In this document: positions 36,627 through 48,239 of the stretch, one piece after another
Position numbering within the stretch: the first letter of the stretch is position 1
Layout: every line of letters begins with the position of its first letter
Origin: Trichoplax adhaerens
Taxonomy: Eukaryota; Placozoa; Uniplacotomia; Trichoplacea; Trichoplacidae
Direction: 5' to 3'
Assembly (NCBI RefSeq): GCF_000150275.1
Contig: NW_002060974.1
Coordinates: 217,744-281,743, forward strand
Length of the DNA: 64,000 nt
Made by a program: the position numbers and the translations under genes
The notes under the pieces: generated by a model
What the model saw: only the letters and a program-made list of their open reading frames with translations
Database searches by the model: none
What the model was told of the DNA's origin: nothing

Positions 36627-39600
36627 TTATTTCTTATACATAAAAATAGCCTTTTCATGCTTACCTTGACTATTACATATATATTCTAGGTTGTTATATG
36701 ATTTGGTTATATCGGGATGATTATGACCAATAAGTGAAAATTGAATTTTAAGAGACTTCTCATACATCGAAATAGCCTCTTTATGCTTGCCTTGATTATA
36801 ATATGAGGCTCCCAGATTGTTATATAATGTTGCAACATCGGGTTGATTATGATCAAAGACTGACAATATAATTTTGAGAGATTTCTCATACATAGAAATA
36901 GCTTCTTCATGCTTGCCTTGATTATTGTACACATTTCCTAGATTGCTATATGATTTGGCAACTTTGGGATGATTATGAGTAAAGATTGATAGTCTAATTT
37001 TGAGAGATTTCGCATACATAGAAATAGCCTCTTCATGCTTGCTTTGATGTAAGTACACATTTCCTAGATTGTTATATGATACAGAAATATCGGGATGATT
37101 GTGATCAAAGACTGACAATTGAATTTCGAGAGATTTCTCATACATAGAAATAGCCTCTTCATGCTTGTTTTGATTAGAATACACATTTCCTAGATTATTA
37201 AGTGATTTGGCAACATGGGGATGATTAGGACCAAACACTGACGATGTAATTTTGAGAGACTTCTCATGCATAGATATAGCCTCTTCATGTCTGCCTTGAT
37301 TACCATACACATTTCCTAGATTGTTATATAGCGTAGTAATATCGGGATGATTATGATCAAAGATTCGCAATGTAATTTTGAGAGACTTCTCATACATAGA
37401 AATAGCCTCTTCATATTTGCTTTTACGTGAATATACATTTCCCAGATTGTTATATAATTTAGCAATATCGGGATGATTATGACCAAAGACTGACAATGTG
37501 ATTTTAAGAGACTTTTCATACATAAAAATAGCCTCTTCATGCTTGCCTTGATTAGAATATGTAGATCCTATGTTGTTATATGATTTGGCAATATCGGGAT
37601 GATTATGACCAAAGACTGACGATGTAATTTTGAGAGACATCTTATACATAGAAATAGCCTCTTCATGTTTGCCTTGACATCTATATACAGTTCCTAAGTC
37701 GTTATATGATGTAGCAACATGGGCATGATTATGACCAAAGACTGACAGTCTAATTTTAACAGACTTCTTGTACATAGAAACAGCCTCTTCATGCTTGCCT
37801 TGATTATTGTACACATTTCCTAGATTGTTATATGATGCAGCAACATCGGGATGATTATGACCAAAAATGATAATGTAATTTTGAGAGACTTCTCATACAT
37901 AGAACAAGCCTCTTCATGCTTGCTTTGATTATAATATGCAGCTCCCATGTTGTTATATAATTTGGCAACATCGGGATGATTATGGCCAAAGACTGATAAT
38001 GTAATTTTGAGAGACTTCTCATACATAGAACAAGCCTCTTTATGCTTGCCTTGATATCTATATGCAGTTCCTATGTTGCTATATGATGCAGCAATATCGA
38101 AATGATTATGGCCAAAGACTGATAATCTAATTTTGAGAGACTTCTCATACATAGAAATAGCTTCTTCATGCTTGCCTTGATCAGAATATGCAGTTCCCAA
38201 GTTGTTATATGATGTAGCAACATCGGAATGATTATGGCCAAAGACTGACAATCTAACTTTGAGAGACTTCTCATACATAAAAATAGCCTCTTCATGCTTG
38301 CTTTGATGTAAATACACATTTCCTAGATTGTTATATGACACAGAAACATCGGAATGATTATGACCAAAGACTGACAATTGAATTTTGAGAGATTTCTTAT
38401 ACATAGAAATAGCCTCTTCATGCCTGCCTTGATTATCATACACATTTCCTAGATTGTTATATGATTTGGCAACAAGGGGATGATTATGACCAAAGACTGA
38501 TAATTTAATTTTAAGAGATTTGTCATACATAGAAATAGCTTCTTCATGCTTTCCTTGATTATAATACACATTTCCTAGATTGTTATATGATTTGGCAATA
38601 TCAGGATAATTATGACCAGAGGCTGACAATGTAATTTTGAGAGACTTCTCATACATAGAAATAGCCTCTTGATGTTTGCCTAGATTACCATACACATTTC
38701 CTAGATTGTTATACGATGCTGAAACATCGGGATGATTATGACTAAAGACTGACAATGTAATTTTGAGAGACTTCTCATACATAGAAATAGCCTCTGCATG
38801 CTTGCTTTGATCATAATATGCAGCTCCCATGTTGTTATATGATTTGGCAACATCGGGATGATTGTGGCCAAAGACTGATAATTGAATTTTGAGAGATTTA
38901 TCATACATAGAAATAGCCTCTTTATGCTTGCCTTGGTGTCTATATGCCTCTCCCATGTTGCTGTATGATTTGGCAACATGGGGATGATTATGACCAAAGA
39001 CTGATAATTGAATTTTGAGAGACTTCTCATACATAGAAATAGCTTCTTCATGCTTGCCTTGATAATGATATGTAGCTCCCATGTTGTTATATGTTGTAGC
39101 AATATCGGGATGATTATAACCAAAGACTAATAATGTAATTTTGAGAGACTTCTCAAACAAAAAAATAGCCTCATCATGCTTGCCTTGATTGGAATATGTA
39201 GATCCTATGTTGTTATATGACGCAGAAACATCGGGATGATTATGGCCAAAGACTGATGATGTAATTTTGAGAGACTTCTCATACATACAAATAGCCATTT
39301 CGTGTTTGCCTTGATGTCTATATGCCTCTCCCATATTGTTATATAATTTGGCAAGATCCGGATGATTATGGCCAAAGACTGACAATTGAATTTTGAGAGA
39401 CTTCTCATAACTAGAAATAGCCTCTTCATACTTGCTTTGATTACAATACACATTTCCTAGATTGTTATATGATTTTGCAAGATCGGGATGATTATGGCGA
39501 AAGACTAACGATGCAATTTTAATAGATTTCTGATACATAGAAATAGCCTCTTTATGCTTGCCTTGAACTAAATACGCATTTCCTAGATTGTTATATGATT

Positions 39601-40260
39601 TGGCAACATTGGAATGATCGAGACTAAAGACTGACAGTGTAATTTTGAGAGACTTTTCATACATAGAAATAGCCTCTTCATACTTGCCTTGCTTGCAATA
39701 CACATTTCCTAGATTGTTATATGATCCAGAAACATCGGGATGATTATGGCCAAAGAGCGACAATCTAATTTTGAGAGATTTCTCATACATAGAAACAGCC
39801 TCTTCATGATTGCCTTGATTAGAATATATCTTTCCCATGCTGTTATATGATTTGACAATATTGGGATGATTATGACCAAAGACTGACAATTGAATTTTGA
39901 GAGACTTTTCATACATAGAAATAGCCTCTTCATGCTTGCCTTGTTTATCATACACATTTCCTAAATTGTTATATAATTTGGCAACATCAGAATGATTATG
40001 GCCAAAGATTGATAATGTAATTTTGAGGGACTTGTCATATATAGAAATAGCCTCATCATGCTTGCCTTGATTAAAATATGCGTTTCCTACGTTGTTATAT
40101 GATCTAGTAATATCAGGATGATGGCGATCAAGGATTGATAATCTAATGTTGAGTGACTTTTCAAGCATAGAAATAGCCTCTTTATAATTACCCTGATCAT
40201 AGTAAATGATTCCTATCTCGTTATATGAATTAGCGATGCTCGGATTATATTCTACTATAC
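36360..40260 (-). repeat. 126-bp coding tandem array (TPR units)
   Basis: The DNA under the TPR gene repeats with a 126-bp period about 32 times. Plus-strand phrases such as CATACATAGAAATAGCCTCTT and CATCGGGATGATTATG recur in each unit. The similarity causes 60-140-codon frames in other frames (reading RLFLCMRSLSK or LVIIIPML), which are shadows. Confidence 0.9.
36627..37868 (-). pseudogene. TPR gene, downstream part after frameshift
   Basis: About nine more repeats of the same TPR array in a frame shifted by one base relative to the upstream part. The reading runs from the frameshift at about 37861-37872 to a nonsense codon at 36627-36629. Consensus is as upstream (SYNNLGNVYNNQGKHEEAIS, then MYEKSLKI). 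If the frameshift is a sequencing error, this and the upstream part form one protein of about 1310 residues. If real, this part is not translated from the main start. Confidence 0.7.
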
Positions 40261-40516
40261 ACCTTAATTTTATATCAACCGACTTCATATAACTATTCAG
40301 TGCCTCATTCCAGTCTCGTTCCACTTGCTTAATATCACCATATCTATGTAAGCTTTCCGCAATCATCATTTCATCTTTTAGCTTCTCAGCTATTTCTCGC
40401 GCTTTTTCTGTTAATTGTTTAGCCTTTATACGTTCGCTTTGCTGTAAATATATGCCACTAAGAAGAAGGCAGACATGATATTGAAGTCGATCAGGATCAA
40501 TAGTACATGTAGACAT
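37820..40516 (-). CDS. kinesin-light-chain-like TPR repeat protein
   Basis: A single-exon frame of 898 codons starts at ATG 40516. After a unique N-terminal helical part (about 90 residues, LLLSGIYLQQSERIKAKQL) come about 19 tetratricopeptide units of 42 residues with consensus YNNLGNVYYNQGKHEEAISM followed by YEKSLKIQLSVFGHNHPDVA. The 42-residue spacing and the longer second helix are those of the kinesin light chain/nephrocystin-type TPR. Such arrays are protein-binding scaffolds; no catalytic domain, nucleotide-binding motif or membrane segment is seen. Repeats are near-identical at DNA level (126-bp period), implying recent amplification. The frame is lost at about 37861-37872, where one base is missing compared with siblings, and continues shifted downstream. 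Confidence 0.85.
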   Translation of the reverse strand: MSTCTIDPDRLQYHVCLLLSGIYLQQSERIKAKQLTEKAREIAEKLKDEMMIAESLHRYGDIKQVERDWNEALNSYMKSVDIKLRCIVEYNPSIANSYNEIGIIYYDQGNYKEAISMLEKSLNIRLSILDRHHPDITRSYNNVGNAYFNQGKHDEAISIYDKSLKITLSIFGHNHSDVAKLYNNLGNVYDKQGKHEEAISMYEKSLKIQLSVFGHNHPNIVKSYNSMGKIYSNQGNHEEAVSMYEKSLKIRLSLFGHNHPDVSGSYNNLGNVYCKQGKYEEAISMYEKSLKITLSVFSLDHSNVAKSYNNLGNAYLVQGKHKEAISMYQKSIKIASLVFRHNHPDLAKSYNNLGNVYCNQSKYEEAISSYEKSLKIQLSVFGHNHPDLAKLYNNMGEAYRHQGKHEMAICMYEKSLKITSSVFGHNHPDVSASYNNIGSTYSNQGKHDEAIFLFEKSLKITLLVFGYNHPDIATTYNNMGATYHYQGKHEEAISMYEKSLKIQLSVFGHNHPHVAKSYSNMGEAYRHQGKHKEAISMYDKSLKIQLSVFGHNHPDVAKSYNNMGAAYYDQSKHAEAISMYEKSLKITLSVFSHNHPDVSASYNNLGNVYGNLGKHQEAISMYEKSLKITLSASGHNYPDIAKSYNNLGNVYYNQGKHEEAISMYDKSLKIKLSVFGHNHPLVAKSYNNLGNVYDNQGRHEEAISMYKKSLKIQLSVFGHNHSDVSVSYNNLGNVYLHQSKHEEAIFMYEKSLKVRLSVFGHNHSDVATSYNNLGTAYSDQGKHEEAISMYEKSLKIRLSVFGHNHFDIAASYSNIGTAYRYQGKHKEACSMYEKSLKITLSVFGHNHPDVAKLYNNMGAAYYNQSKHEEACSMYEKSLKITLSFLVIIIPMLLHHITI

Positions 40517-41269
40517 TGCTTGAATTTTATTGAAAATTCGTGTATAATAAATAAAATATCGCCAGATTAAAATTACCAGATTGATGGAATAGTACTGCTT
40601 TTACCTATAATGAGTTTATTCCTTGTAATTGAAGGATCGATAATTCATGAATCAATTCAAAAAATCTGATGAAAATTAAATAGATTTCGTACCAAGCTAC
40701 CTATATTAACGAGTGTACTATACAATTCAACCTTGTAACTGTATATTCGAGTAAAACGAAAATTGTGATAATATAACTATTGCAAGTAGCTTCCTTTACT
40801 TTCAAAATTTCAAATTTATCATCACTTAAGACTTACTTTTTTTGATGTTATTCTACCGTAACGTGATAAAATGTTGCAATAGTTTTTAGGGCATCAGCGA
40901 GTAAATGTTATTTTACTTGCAATCGCGCTCGTAATGTAGTGCTGCCAAAGTATAATCACGTGCAGAACCTGATGTAATATCTACTACAGCACGAAGTTTT
41001 TACACGGCAGTGTAAACTACTAGTGACCAGCATGATGAAAATTACAGTAACTACTGTGATTTGCACGCGATTGCACAGTTGGTTGTTGTCTATTTATTTA
41101 TTGTAGTTTTGGTGCCGCTGTTTCACGTAATGATGGTGTGCTACGGGATAATTTATGCATAGCTATCGTAATATAGTTTTCATAAAACAATTTATCTAGA
41201 AATGTATTTATATTAGCTTATCTATGACGCTAGACATACTTTTAATAGATAACTGCATAATTTTGCTCA

Positions 41270-41530
41270 ATATTATCTATAAACTGATAATTAATGTTTA
41301 TGTTGATTTATTATAAATTGACGGACTTTTTCAATCAAGTTTGTGTTCAGTTCTGTCTAAAAGAGACTAGTGTTTTGTTACTGTCCCTCCTGACGATAGG
41401 AGATCGTCAGGAATTAGAGTTGTACAATAGGTTAATGTCAGGAAGTACAAACCTGACAATAAACTCATAGTGTGCAATTTCTGTAATAGTTAACTTTTTC
41501 CACCTTACAAATTTCGATTTGTAACATGGT
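41270..41530 (+). repeat. dispersed repeat, copy 1
   Basis: It shares an ordered series of blocks with 61040-61290: TAATGTTTA, AAATTGAC, TTCAGTT, ACTGTC, ATCGTCAG, TTAGAGTT and TTACAAATTTCGATTTGTAA (TTACAAATTTTGATTTGTAA in the other copy). The two copies are diverged and lie 20 kb apart in the same orientation. No open frame. The end of the shared block is a near-palindrome. Confidence 0.65.
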
Positions 41531-44353
41531 GATATCTTAAAACGTAATATATTTTTAGGTTTAGGCAACAAAATTGCTCTAAAATAGACATTACTACAGT
41601 ATTGTGATCTCTACAATGTAGAGTCATAATAATACTGTAAAAGCTTGGATTTAAAATTTTACGAAGTAAATGCTGTGGAAGACAAATTAAATAAGTCAAT
41701 AGTATCATACAATCCATCAGCATGGCGCAACAAAAATTGGTTCCTGCAACCCTGGGCTCTATATTTCCTTGGCAGTATCTTTTACTTACTCCAGTAACTA
41801 TTTCTTGCTAGCCTTTTGAATATTGTATACATATGTTATCTAATCATTTACCTTAAAACTATCCTTAGGCTCCAAATCTTCTTCTTTTATACCTCTCGTT
41901 AGTCCATTACATTTTGTAAAGATATTTGTAGATAACTTCTACGTAACGACTTTTGCTTTTAAGGTGAAATTTTATCTGTAGGCGTCCCTGCTCCTAGTCA
42001 TTATCTTATATTTTACTTTTATACTATTCGTTATATACTGATACATTTAGTATATTTTTAGTATGTTAAATTCCATATAGTGTACACAGGGGCCGCAATT
42101 CTTCGTTTTTCTCTCAATCTTCCAACACAAATCCCGATTTCTACAGGTGAGAGTCTCATTTTAACCTATGCGAACTTTTCGTCTTCTATCACCTCATTTA
42201 TTTACTAACTTATTTTCTTATCACAAATTGAGTTAGTATAATTTATATGAGACTGCTTACTACCACTCGTTAATCGATTTGATGACTAAATTATTAGGGA
42301 CTATCTCTATCCCTATCGAGCTAAAATTATCTAACTTACCACAACAGAACTGACAGCTTATATCCAGTTAGTACAATCAAGTATTTGTACGGTGGATACA
42401 AGCACAAATGAAGAAGGACTGGAAAAGTAATCTAAACTTATGTGATGAAGAGTTCGATAATTCAGCGATAGTAGATTTAGCAGGTATTTAGAGATGAACA
42501 CGAATGCGTTAAGTAAGAAAATCGGTTCTTTATTATAGAATAAAAGTGCGGAGTAGTTACGGTAGAGCAGCGTATAAGGCATGTTAGAGTAAAGTGAAAA
42601 TAATTAATTCTGTGACTCTTGCAACTTGTTGTGTCGAATTCTACAATATTGTCCTCTACATGTGTACTCATAATTTCTGCCTCAGATTCACTTCAAAAAA
42701 AACTAAGCTATTTAGAAGCAATTTACAAGCTGATAAAGTCTGCCGTTAGATTTTCAACCGCAGGTTATGGTATTGATAAGATTTTCTCGATGACTGTTGT
42801 TTAATACGAAGATAATAGAGGATTTATGTTTCATGTTTGCTATGAAATTATGAAATCGAAGTCAAATTATCCATTTGCATTTTCTAGATTTCAATTTGAT
42901 CAAAATTATGAAAAGCTATTAAGACACTCTAAATGCGTATCTTATAACAAGAACAATTATGAGGCTTCCTAGATTTAGTAAATCTTGTACTAGGAAATAG
43001 GTCATAGGTTAGTCAACCGATGATTGAAAGAGTCTGGTAGGAGACTTTTGCAAGTATGAATCATTAGTTAGATTAATTTAGGGTTTGCATTTGTCCTTTC
43101 AATAGTATAATTGGGTCTTGTCAAGAATTTTTACAATAGTGTTTCATTGGTTTGTTGAATTGCCGACCGCAGGTGTATATAGAAACTACAGTTGTAGAAA
43201 TATGAACGTGGAATCTGGGTTAATTGTATGATTTAGAATTAGGTAAATGATTACCCTTAGCCAGAGTTATTATTTTGATCAGTATAGAAGAGCTTCTATT
43301 TAAGTTAAGATATATTTTTGTATCACTTATGGCTAGGTTTAATATTTCTATTAGCAGATTATACAGTAGATATAAATATTTATCGAGCACCAACATTGCA
43401 TCTCTATCAAATTTATTTATGTTCTCATCATAAAAGTGCTTATGGACTTTCAGTTATATGAACGTAGGCTGAAATCTTTATAATTCAAACTATTTGTACA
43501 GTAAAGCCAACGGCAAATAGGAAAACAAAAATTGAATTCGCAATGAGTGGAATGGACGAGAATGCCTACTCTGCAGTTGTACCATATGACGACGTTAATT
43601 CCATATTTTCTTATATTCAAGATAAAAATCATCGAAGTGGTGATCGCAACAATCAGCATGTTTACCAGCAGTAATGCACCCCATACCGGTCGGTAGTTGA
43701 TTATAGTGATAGCTATACTTAAGTCAATTGGATTAGTCTATTATGCTATTGTTAATACCCGATAAAGTGTTGATTGTAAATATTGGTCATTGCTAGATAT
43801 AATAATTACTAATGATAGTAGATCAGTTAAGTTTGTTACATCATTCAATCGATGTGCTGAGATTTGAAGATGTCTGATATCTTACGGTGTCGGGTATTAA
43901 TAGAAGAATGATGGTATCTTAAGTAAGCAGATTCGGCTCTTAGAATGAGTTGATTATTTTTTAGAGGATAAGTATTCAATTGACAACTCAAATCTGATTG
44001 TAGGCAGTTTTTTTGCGTCACTAAATTGATCAAATGCTATTTGCGTTGCAGATAGAAGCATCTAATTCATTTGAAGCTTAGAATGTTCTACTTTAGATTC
44101 TCATTGCTACTCTACTAGTCTAAAACCGTATAAATAGCTGATAACTATAAGGTGCTATAATTTAGAATGGCTGTACGTGCAGAAAGAATTAAAGACGATC
44201 TTGATGTATGATACTTATGTTTCATAATGATATCGTTGAATAATGCGCAAGCTAATGACAGAAAATCAATATGGTTTATAACATAGTCTGTAAGAAACCA
44301 GGCAAAAGAAGAGGCTTTATATGCTAAAAAAAAAATAATCAATGAATACGAAA

Positions 44354-44800
44354 GAGAAGTTATCTCATTCCAGTACTTCACTAGGGCATTTCCTTAACGT
44401 AAGGTGCGACCTAAGGCTTTAGCCGTAGAAAATGTTAAAGAATATGAAGGAGAAACTATCCTATTTTCATCCTTTAATAGGGCATTTCCAGAACGTATAA
44501 TCCAAGAAAGGCTTTATCTACTGGAAAACAATAAAGAATATAACGGATAAGCTATCTCATTCCAGTTTTGAAGTCAACATGGTTTATAACATCATCTGCG
44601 CAAAATATGGTGAAAAGGACAGGTGTTATCTGCAAAATAATCAAAAAATGTGAAACTATCTTATTCCAGTCCTTTAGTATGGGATTTCATGAACGTATGT
44701 TTGCAGGAACAGGCTTTATCTATAGGAAAAAATAAAAAAATATAAAGGAGAAGCTATCTCATTCCAGTTTTTAAATAGAGCATTTTATGAATGTATGAGG
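44354..44800 (+). repeat. degenerate tandem repeat, ~95-104 bp unit, five copies
   Basis: The phrase GGAGAAGCTATCTCATTCCAG and variants occur at 44354, 44449, 44545, 44649 and 44747, each followed by TTTAATAGGGCATTTC-like sequence and then GGCTTTATCTA-like sequence. Copies differ at many positions and by small indels, so the array is old. No frame is shared by the copies. Confidence 0.7.
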
Positions 44801-46379
44801 CTAATGAAACTAGAAATGACAAGCAAAAGTTGGCGTACTTGTAATTCTTTCAGTGACACTGTACGCCTGCATGCTTTATCTATTCGCTTTTACTACAACA
44901 AACTAGCTACAGCACTAATTAGCTATTGAACACCATCTACTTTTTCGTTATCATTACTCTGGCAGCTAGTAATTAGATATTGTTTCTCCTGCCATTCTTC
45001 TCTATAGTTCCAAGTTGATATAGTGAATGCCAATCTATACTTTGTGTTTCAGATATCTTAAATTCTAGTCTCGTATTTATAGAGTTGGTGTCTATTGAAT
45101 TGCACTATCGTAACTTATCGATGATAGTTAAATACTATATATTTACTTTGGGATCTATGTGCTATAACTTTAGTGCGTAACAATATTATTGACAATTAGC
45201 AGTAATCTCAAATCCTATTACAGTCTCGTAAACTTATCCATCCTTGAGTACATAGAGTAGAATTGATTAGGGTCCTAAATAGAGGAAATAGTTCTAATTC
45301 TGACGATCTTATTTAGTAACCCTATTTCACATACTATTAGGGTTGCTCAAGTGTCTTTACGACTGAATCATAAATACTGTGTTGTAAATTTGAATTATAA
45401 AAATCTGCAACGGAATATCTAGCAGTAATCTAGACAATTACAATAATTGCTTGTCACAGTCCAACTTGCAAACTTTCTGCTTTGCAAAAGATGCATTGAA
45501 AGTCTAGGCAATCGAGCATTAGCTAAATTTTGTACCCCAATCATTTCTAAAAACTTGAAAAATTGAGAATGATGATCATTTATTTTACTACGACTCACAC
45601 GTCATTATATCTTCTTTATTAAGTTGATCTTTTACTACCCTTTCATATTACGAGAATTAAATAAATAGTTTAATATTAGCGATAAAGTTAAGTCTAAGCG
45701 AGTAAATATGCTTGTCTACTGTTATAAATTCTTTTATACAGTAGCCGCCGTAATATAACTTCTATAATGGGAAATTGTTGGCATATGTCAGAGAGGAAAA
45801 GCTCGACTGTAAGCTCGTAGTGGTATGCATATTTGCTATGTTTGCTAATTTAGTTTCAATACTATATCGCGATAGTCACAATAGAATTTTGTCACGATTT
45901 ACACTGCTTAAGCGTTAATAGTTCTTTGAACTTGATACATTTGAGCATATTTCTTTAATAGCTTAAGGGAGGAGGAGGAATAGAGTTTAATACTGTAGAA
46001 GGTCATTAAAATGATTCAAAACAGTTGGTAGCCTTGCGATGTTCAACTCGCTGCTTGCTAATTTTATTTATTGAAGAAGTACTGCACGTAAAGAAGAAAG
46101 ACCATTGCATGATTCTCCAAATTGATTTTCGATGCCGGTTGGGTGGCACAATTTAAATACAATGTACGGAAGAGGCGGAATTAATCCTTTAATGTATGCT
46201 AACTTTTGTTACTTATTAACGCAAGATGTGCTTATACGTATTAATTTGTTAGTATAGCCTTAGGCATGAGGAAAAAAATTGACGCTCTCTAACTGATTAT
46301 GAATACGTTAATAGTCATTACGATTAATTAATCGCAGGCCGAGATTTACTTACTTAGCGGAAAGTGAAGTTGTGAGCCC

Positions 46380-46760
46380 TCCCCCCCCCCCCGTAGGTAA
46401 CCTGATTGGCTCCGAAAGGCAAAACAAGAGTCAAGAGGAAGAAAACAAAGCGCCGCTAGCGATGGCCAAAGTTTACAGTAAAATATTAATAAGTGATGGT
46501 CCCAGCATAGGAATATTTGTGTTAGAGTTTTGTTCAAAATTGGTTGTCAAATAAGATGGGCCCGGATCGTATAAAAGGGTCTTAGAGGGAGAGCTAAAGT
46601 AGCCTCTCAGATTTGCTAAGTCGCGATTACTAGACTAACGTTCTACTATTAGCTATAGCCTTTTTATTGTTAATATTCTGTAACCTATTATGTATATGTG
46701 TATGTATTAAAGTTATTCTTATCCTAAGGCACTTAGTCTCAGCATTATTGTGAACCAGTA
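46380..46760 (+). other. promoter-like or solo-LTR-like stretch
   Basis: This stretch is less AT-rich than its surroundings. It starts after a C12 run (46381-46392), holds TATAAAAG at 46570-46577 and ATTAAA at 46706-46711. That order (TATA box, then a poly(A)-like signal about 137 bp later) is what an LTR has. No pol-like frame, primer-binding site or target duplication was found, so it may equally be an unrelated promoter. Confidence 0.25.
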
Positions 46761-48239
46761 GTTCGGAATAATTTAGGAGTAACAATTATTACACATTCTT
46801 ATGTTAATTGATACATTATCATCGAAATGATTAAGATTTGTTGTGTTAAATTATTACCGGTAAACTCTCCGCTCAAAAGAACGATTAGAAAATCAAATAT
46901 ACTATTAAAAATCGTATTGCCCTAATTTGCTACTTATAAAATATCATTTCACTTCGCTGACAGTGAGCATACATCATAAAAAAGAGTCTATTTCATGAGT
47001 ACACTAATTATTCAAGCTTATTAATTTTTAATTAAGATCGTGATATCTTAAAGATTCATTCCATGGTTTCTATTTAATTGAAGGAAGTTACTCAATATCT
47101 GCCGTACTAATTAGGCTATTAAGCTATTATAGTGATTATTTATCCTCGAATTTAAATCTACAATGTATTGCAGTGACTCAATTTTTAATCAACTACGTTA
47201 ATATCTTATTATTGACGATCTAAAAAGTAATATTAGTAAAGTGATTTAGTAGTGCAAGGAAAGGATAGGAAGTGAAATGAAGGCAGGAATTTAGTGGCCT
47301 TTACAGCTCGAAATGCCAATCTTTATATTTTAAATTAAATCCAAATTGCTTCATTAAGTAAATCAAGATTATTGCAGTTGCCATAGTGGTTTTTCAAAGA
47401 AGATAAAATATATAGCTGTTTATTTTTTGAATAGCTAAGATATATTAGGGACAACAGGGTGATAGGATATAATTTAATATATCCAAAAAGTAAAAGATGC
47501 TATTCTAGAATTGATCGTGATAGCTGTATCTTAATAGATTCAGGAAGAACAATAAAATAGATTTCCTTGTACTAATTCACGTTTTTCATCACTATGAAAG
47601 GAGAAGTTTAAAAGCGATCATTTTGGAGTGAAGAAAAGAAGAATAATCTATTAGAAAATGACGATTACATTTATTACATCTTCTTTATATAATTCATCGA
47701 CGAAAGCTGATAGTTCCTGTAGCCATTTTGAACTAGTTTATCCACTATTATTACGCTAATTAATGAAATCATTAACCAGCCATTGGCTAAGTGCTTTGAA
47801 TATCAGTAGAATAATTAAGACCATTGTTACTTAATATATCCTTAAGGCGCCACATCAATAAATGGAAAGTAAGTTTAGTAATTTATTTTATCCTACATGA
47901 GATATATACTGAATAAATTCCATTATCTTATCGTTATATCATCATAATAATGATGCTTTAATATAAATAAATAATAATTAGAATGCCATGAAGACTTACA
48001 ATTGTATTACTGCAAGAACCTAAGCGGTAGTGATTTTTCGTTAACATTACATCTAGGTGCGGTTTTAGGTAGTTTTGATTGTTTTACAGACGAAAGTAAT
48101 TGATCCAGTAGATCAATTTGGTTTAAATCGAGATTAATCGGCGTTGCTGGAGAACTGCAGCTATACGAGCGTATGTCTTGTCTTTTAATTCTATTGATTG
48201 AATACTGTTTTTCTAGCTTCATTGATCTATTTCACAGTC

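Larger units (their letters stand above)
40517..48239. other. 7.7-kb gene-poor region
   Basis: I found no conserved exon in either strand. It contains one copy of a diverged dispersed repeat (41270-41530), a degenerate tandem repeat (44354-44800), a C12 run (46381-46392) and a promoter- or LTR-like stretch (46380-46760). Frames of 60-80 codons here show no family resemblance. Upstream sequence of the TPR gene (minus) and of the small gene at 48240 (plus) lies at its ends. Confidence 0.4.

Noticed and set aside
36332-39957. 74-140-codon minus-strand frames reading RLFLCMRSLSK / LVIIIPML
   Set aside because: Out-of-frame readings of the TPR repeats; the hydrophobic look is an effect of the 126-bp unit and not membrane protein.
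46372-46554. 60-codon plus-strand frame starting in the C12 run
   Set aside because: It begins with a poly-proline artefact of the homopolymer and has no support.
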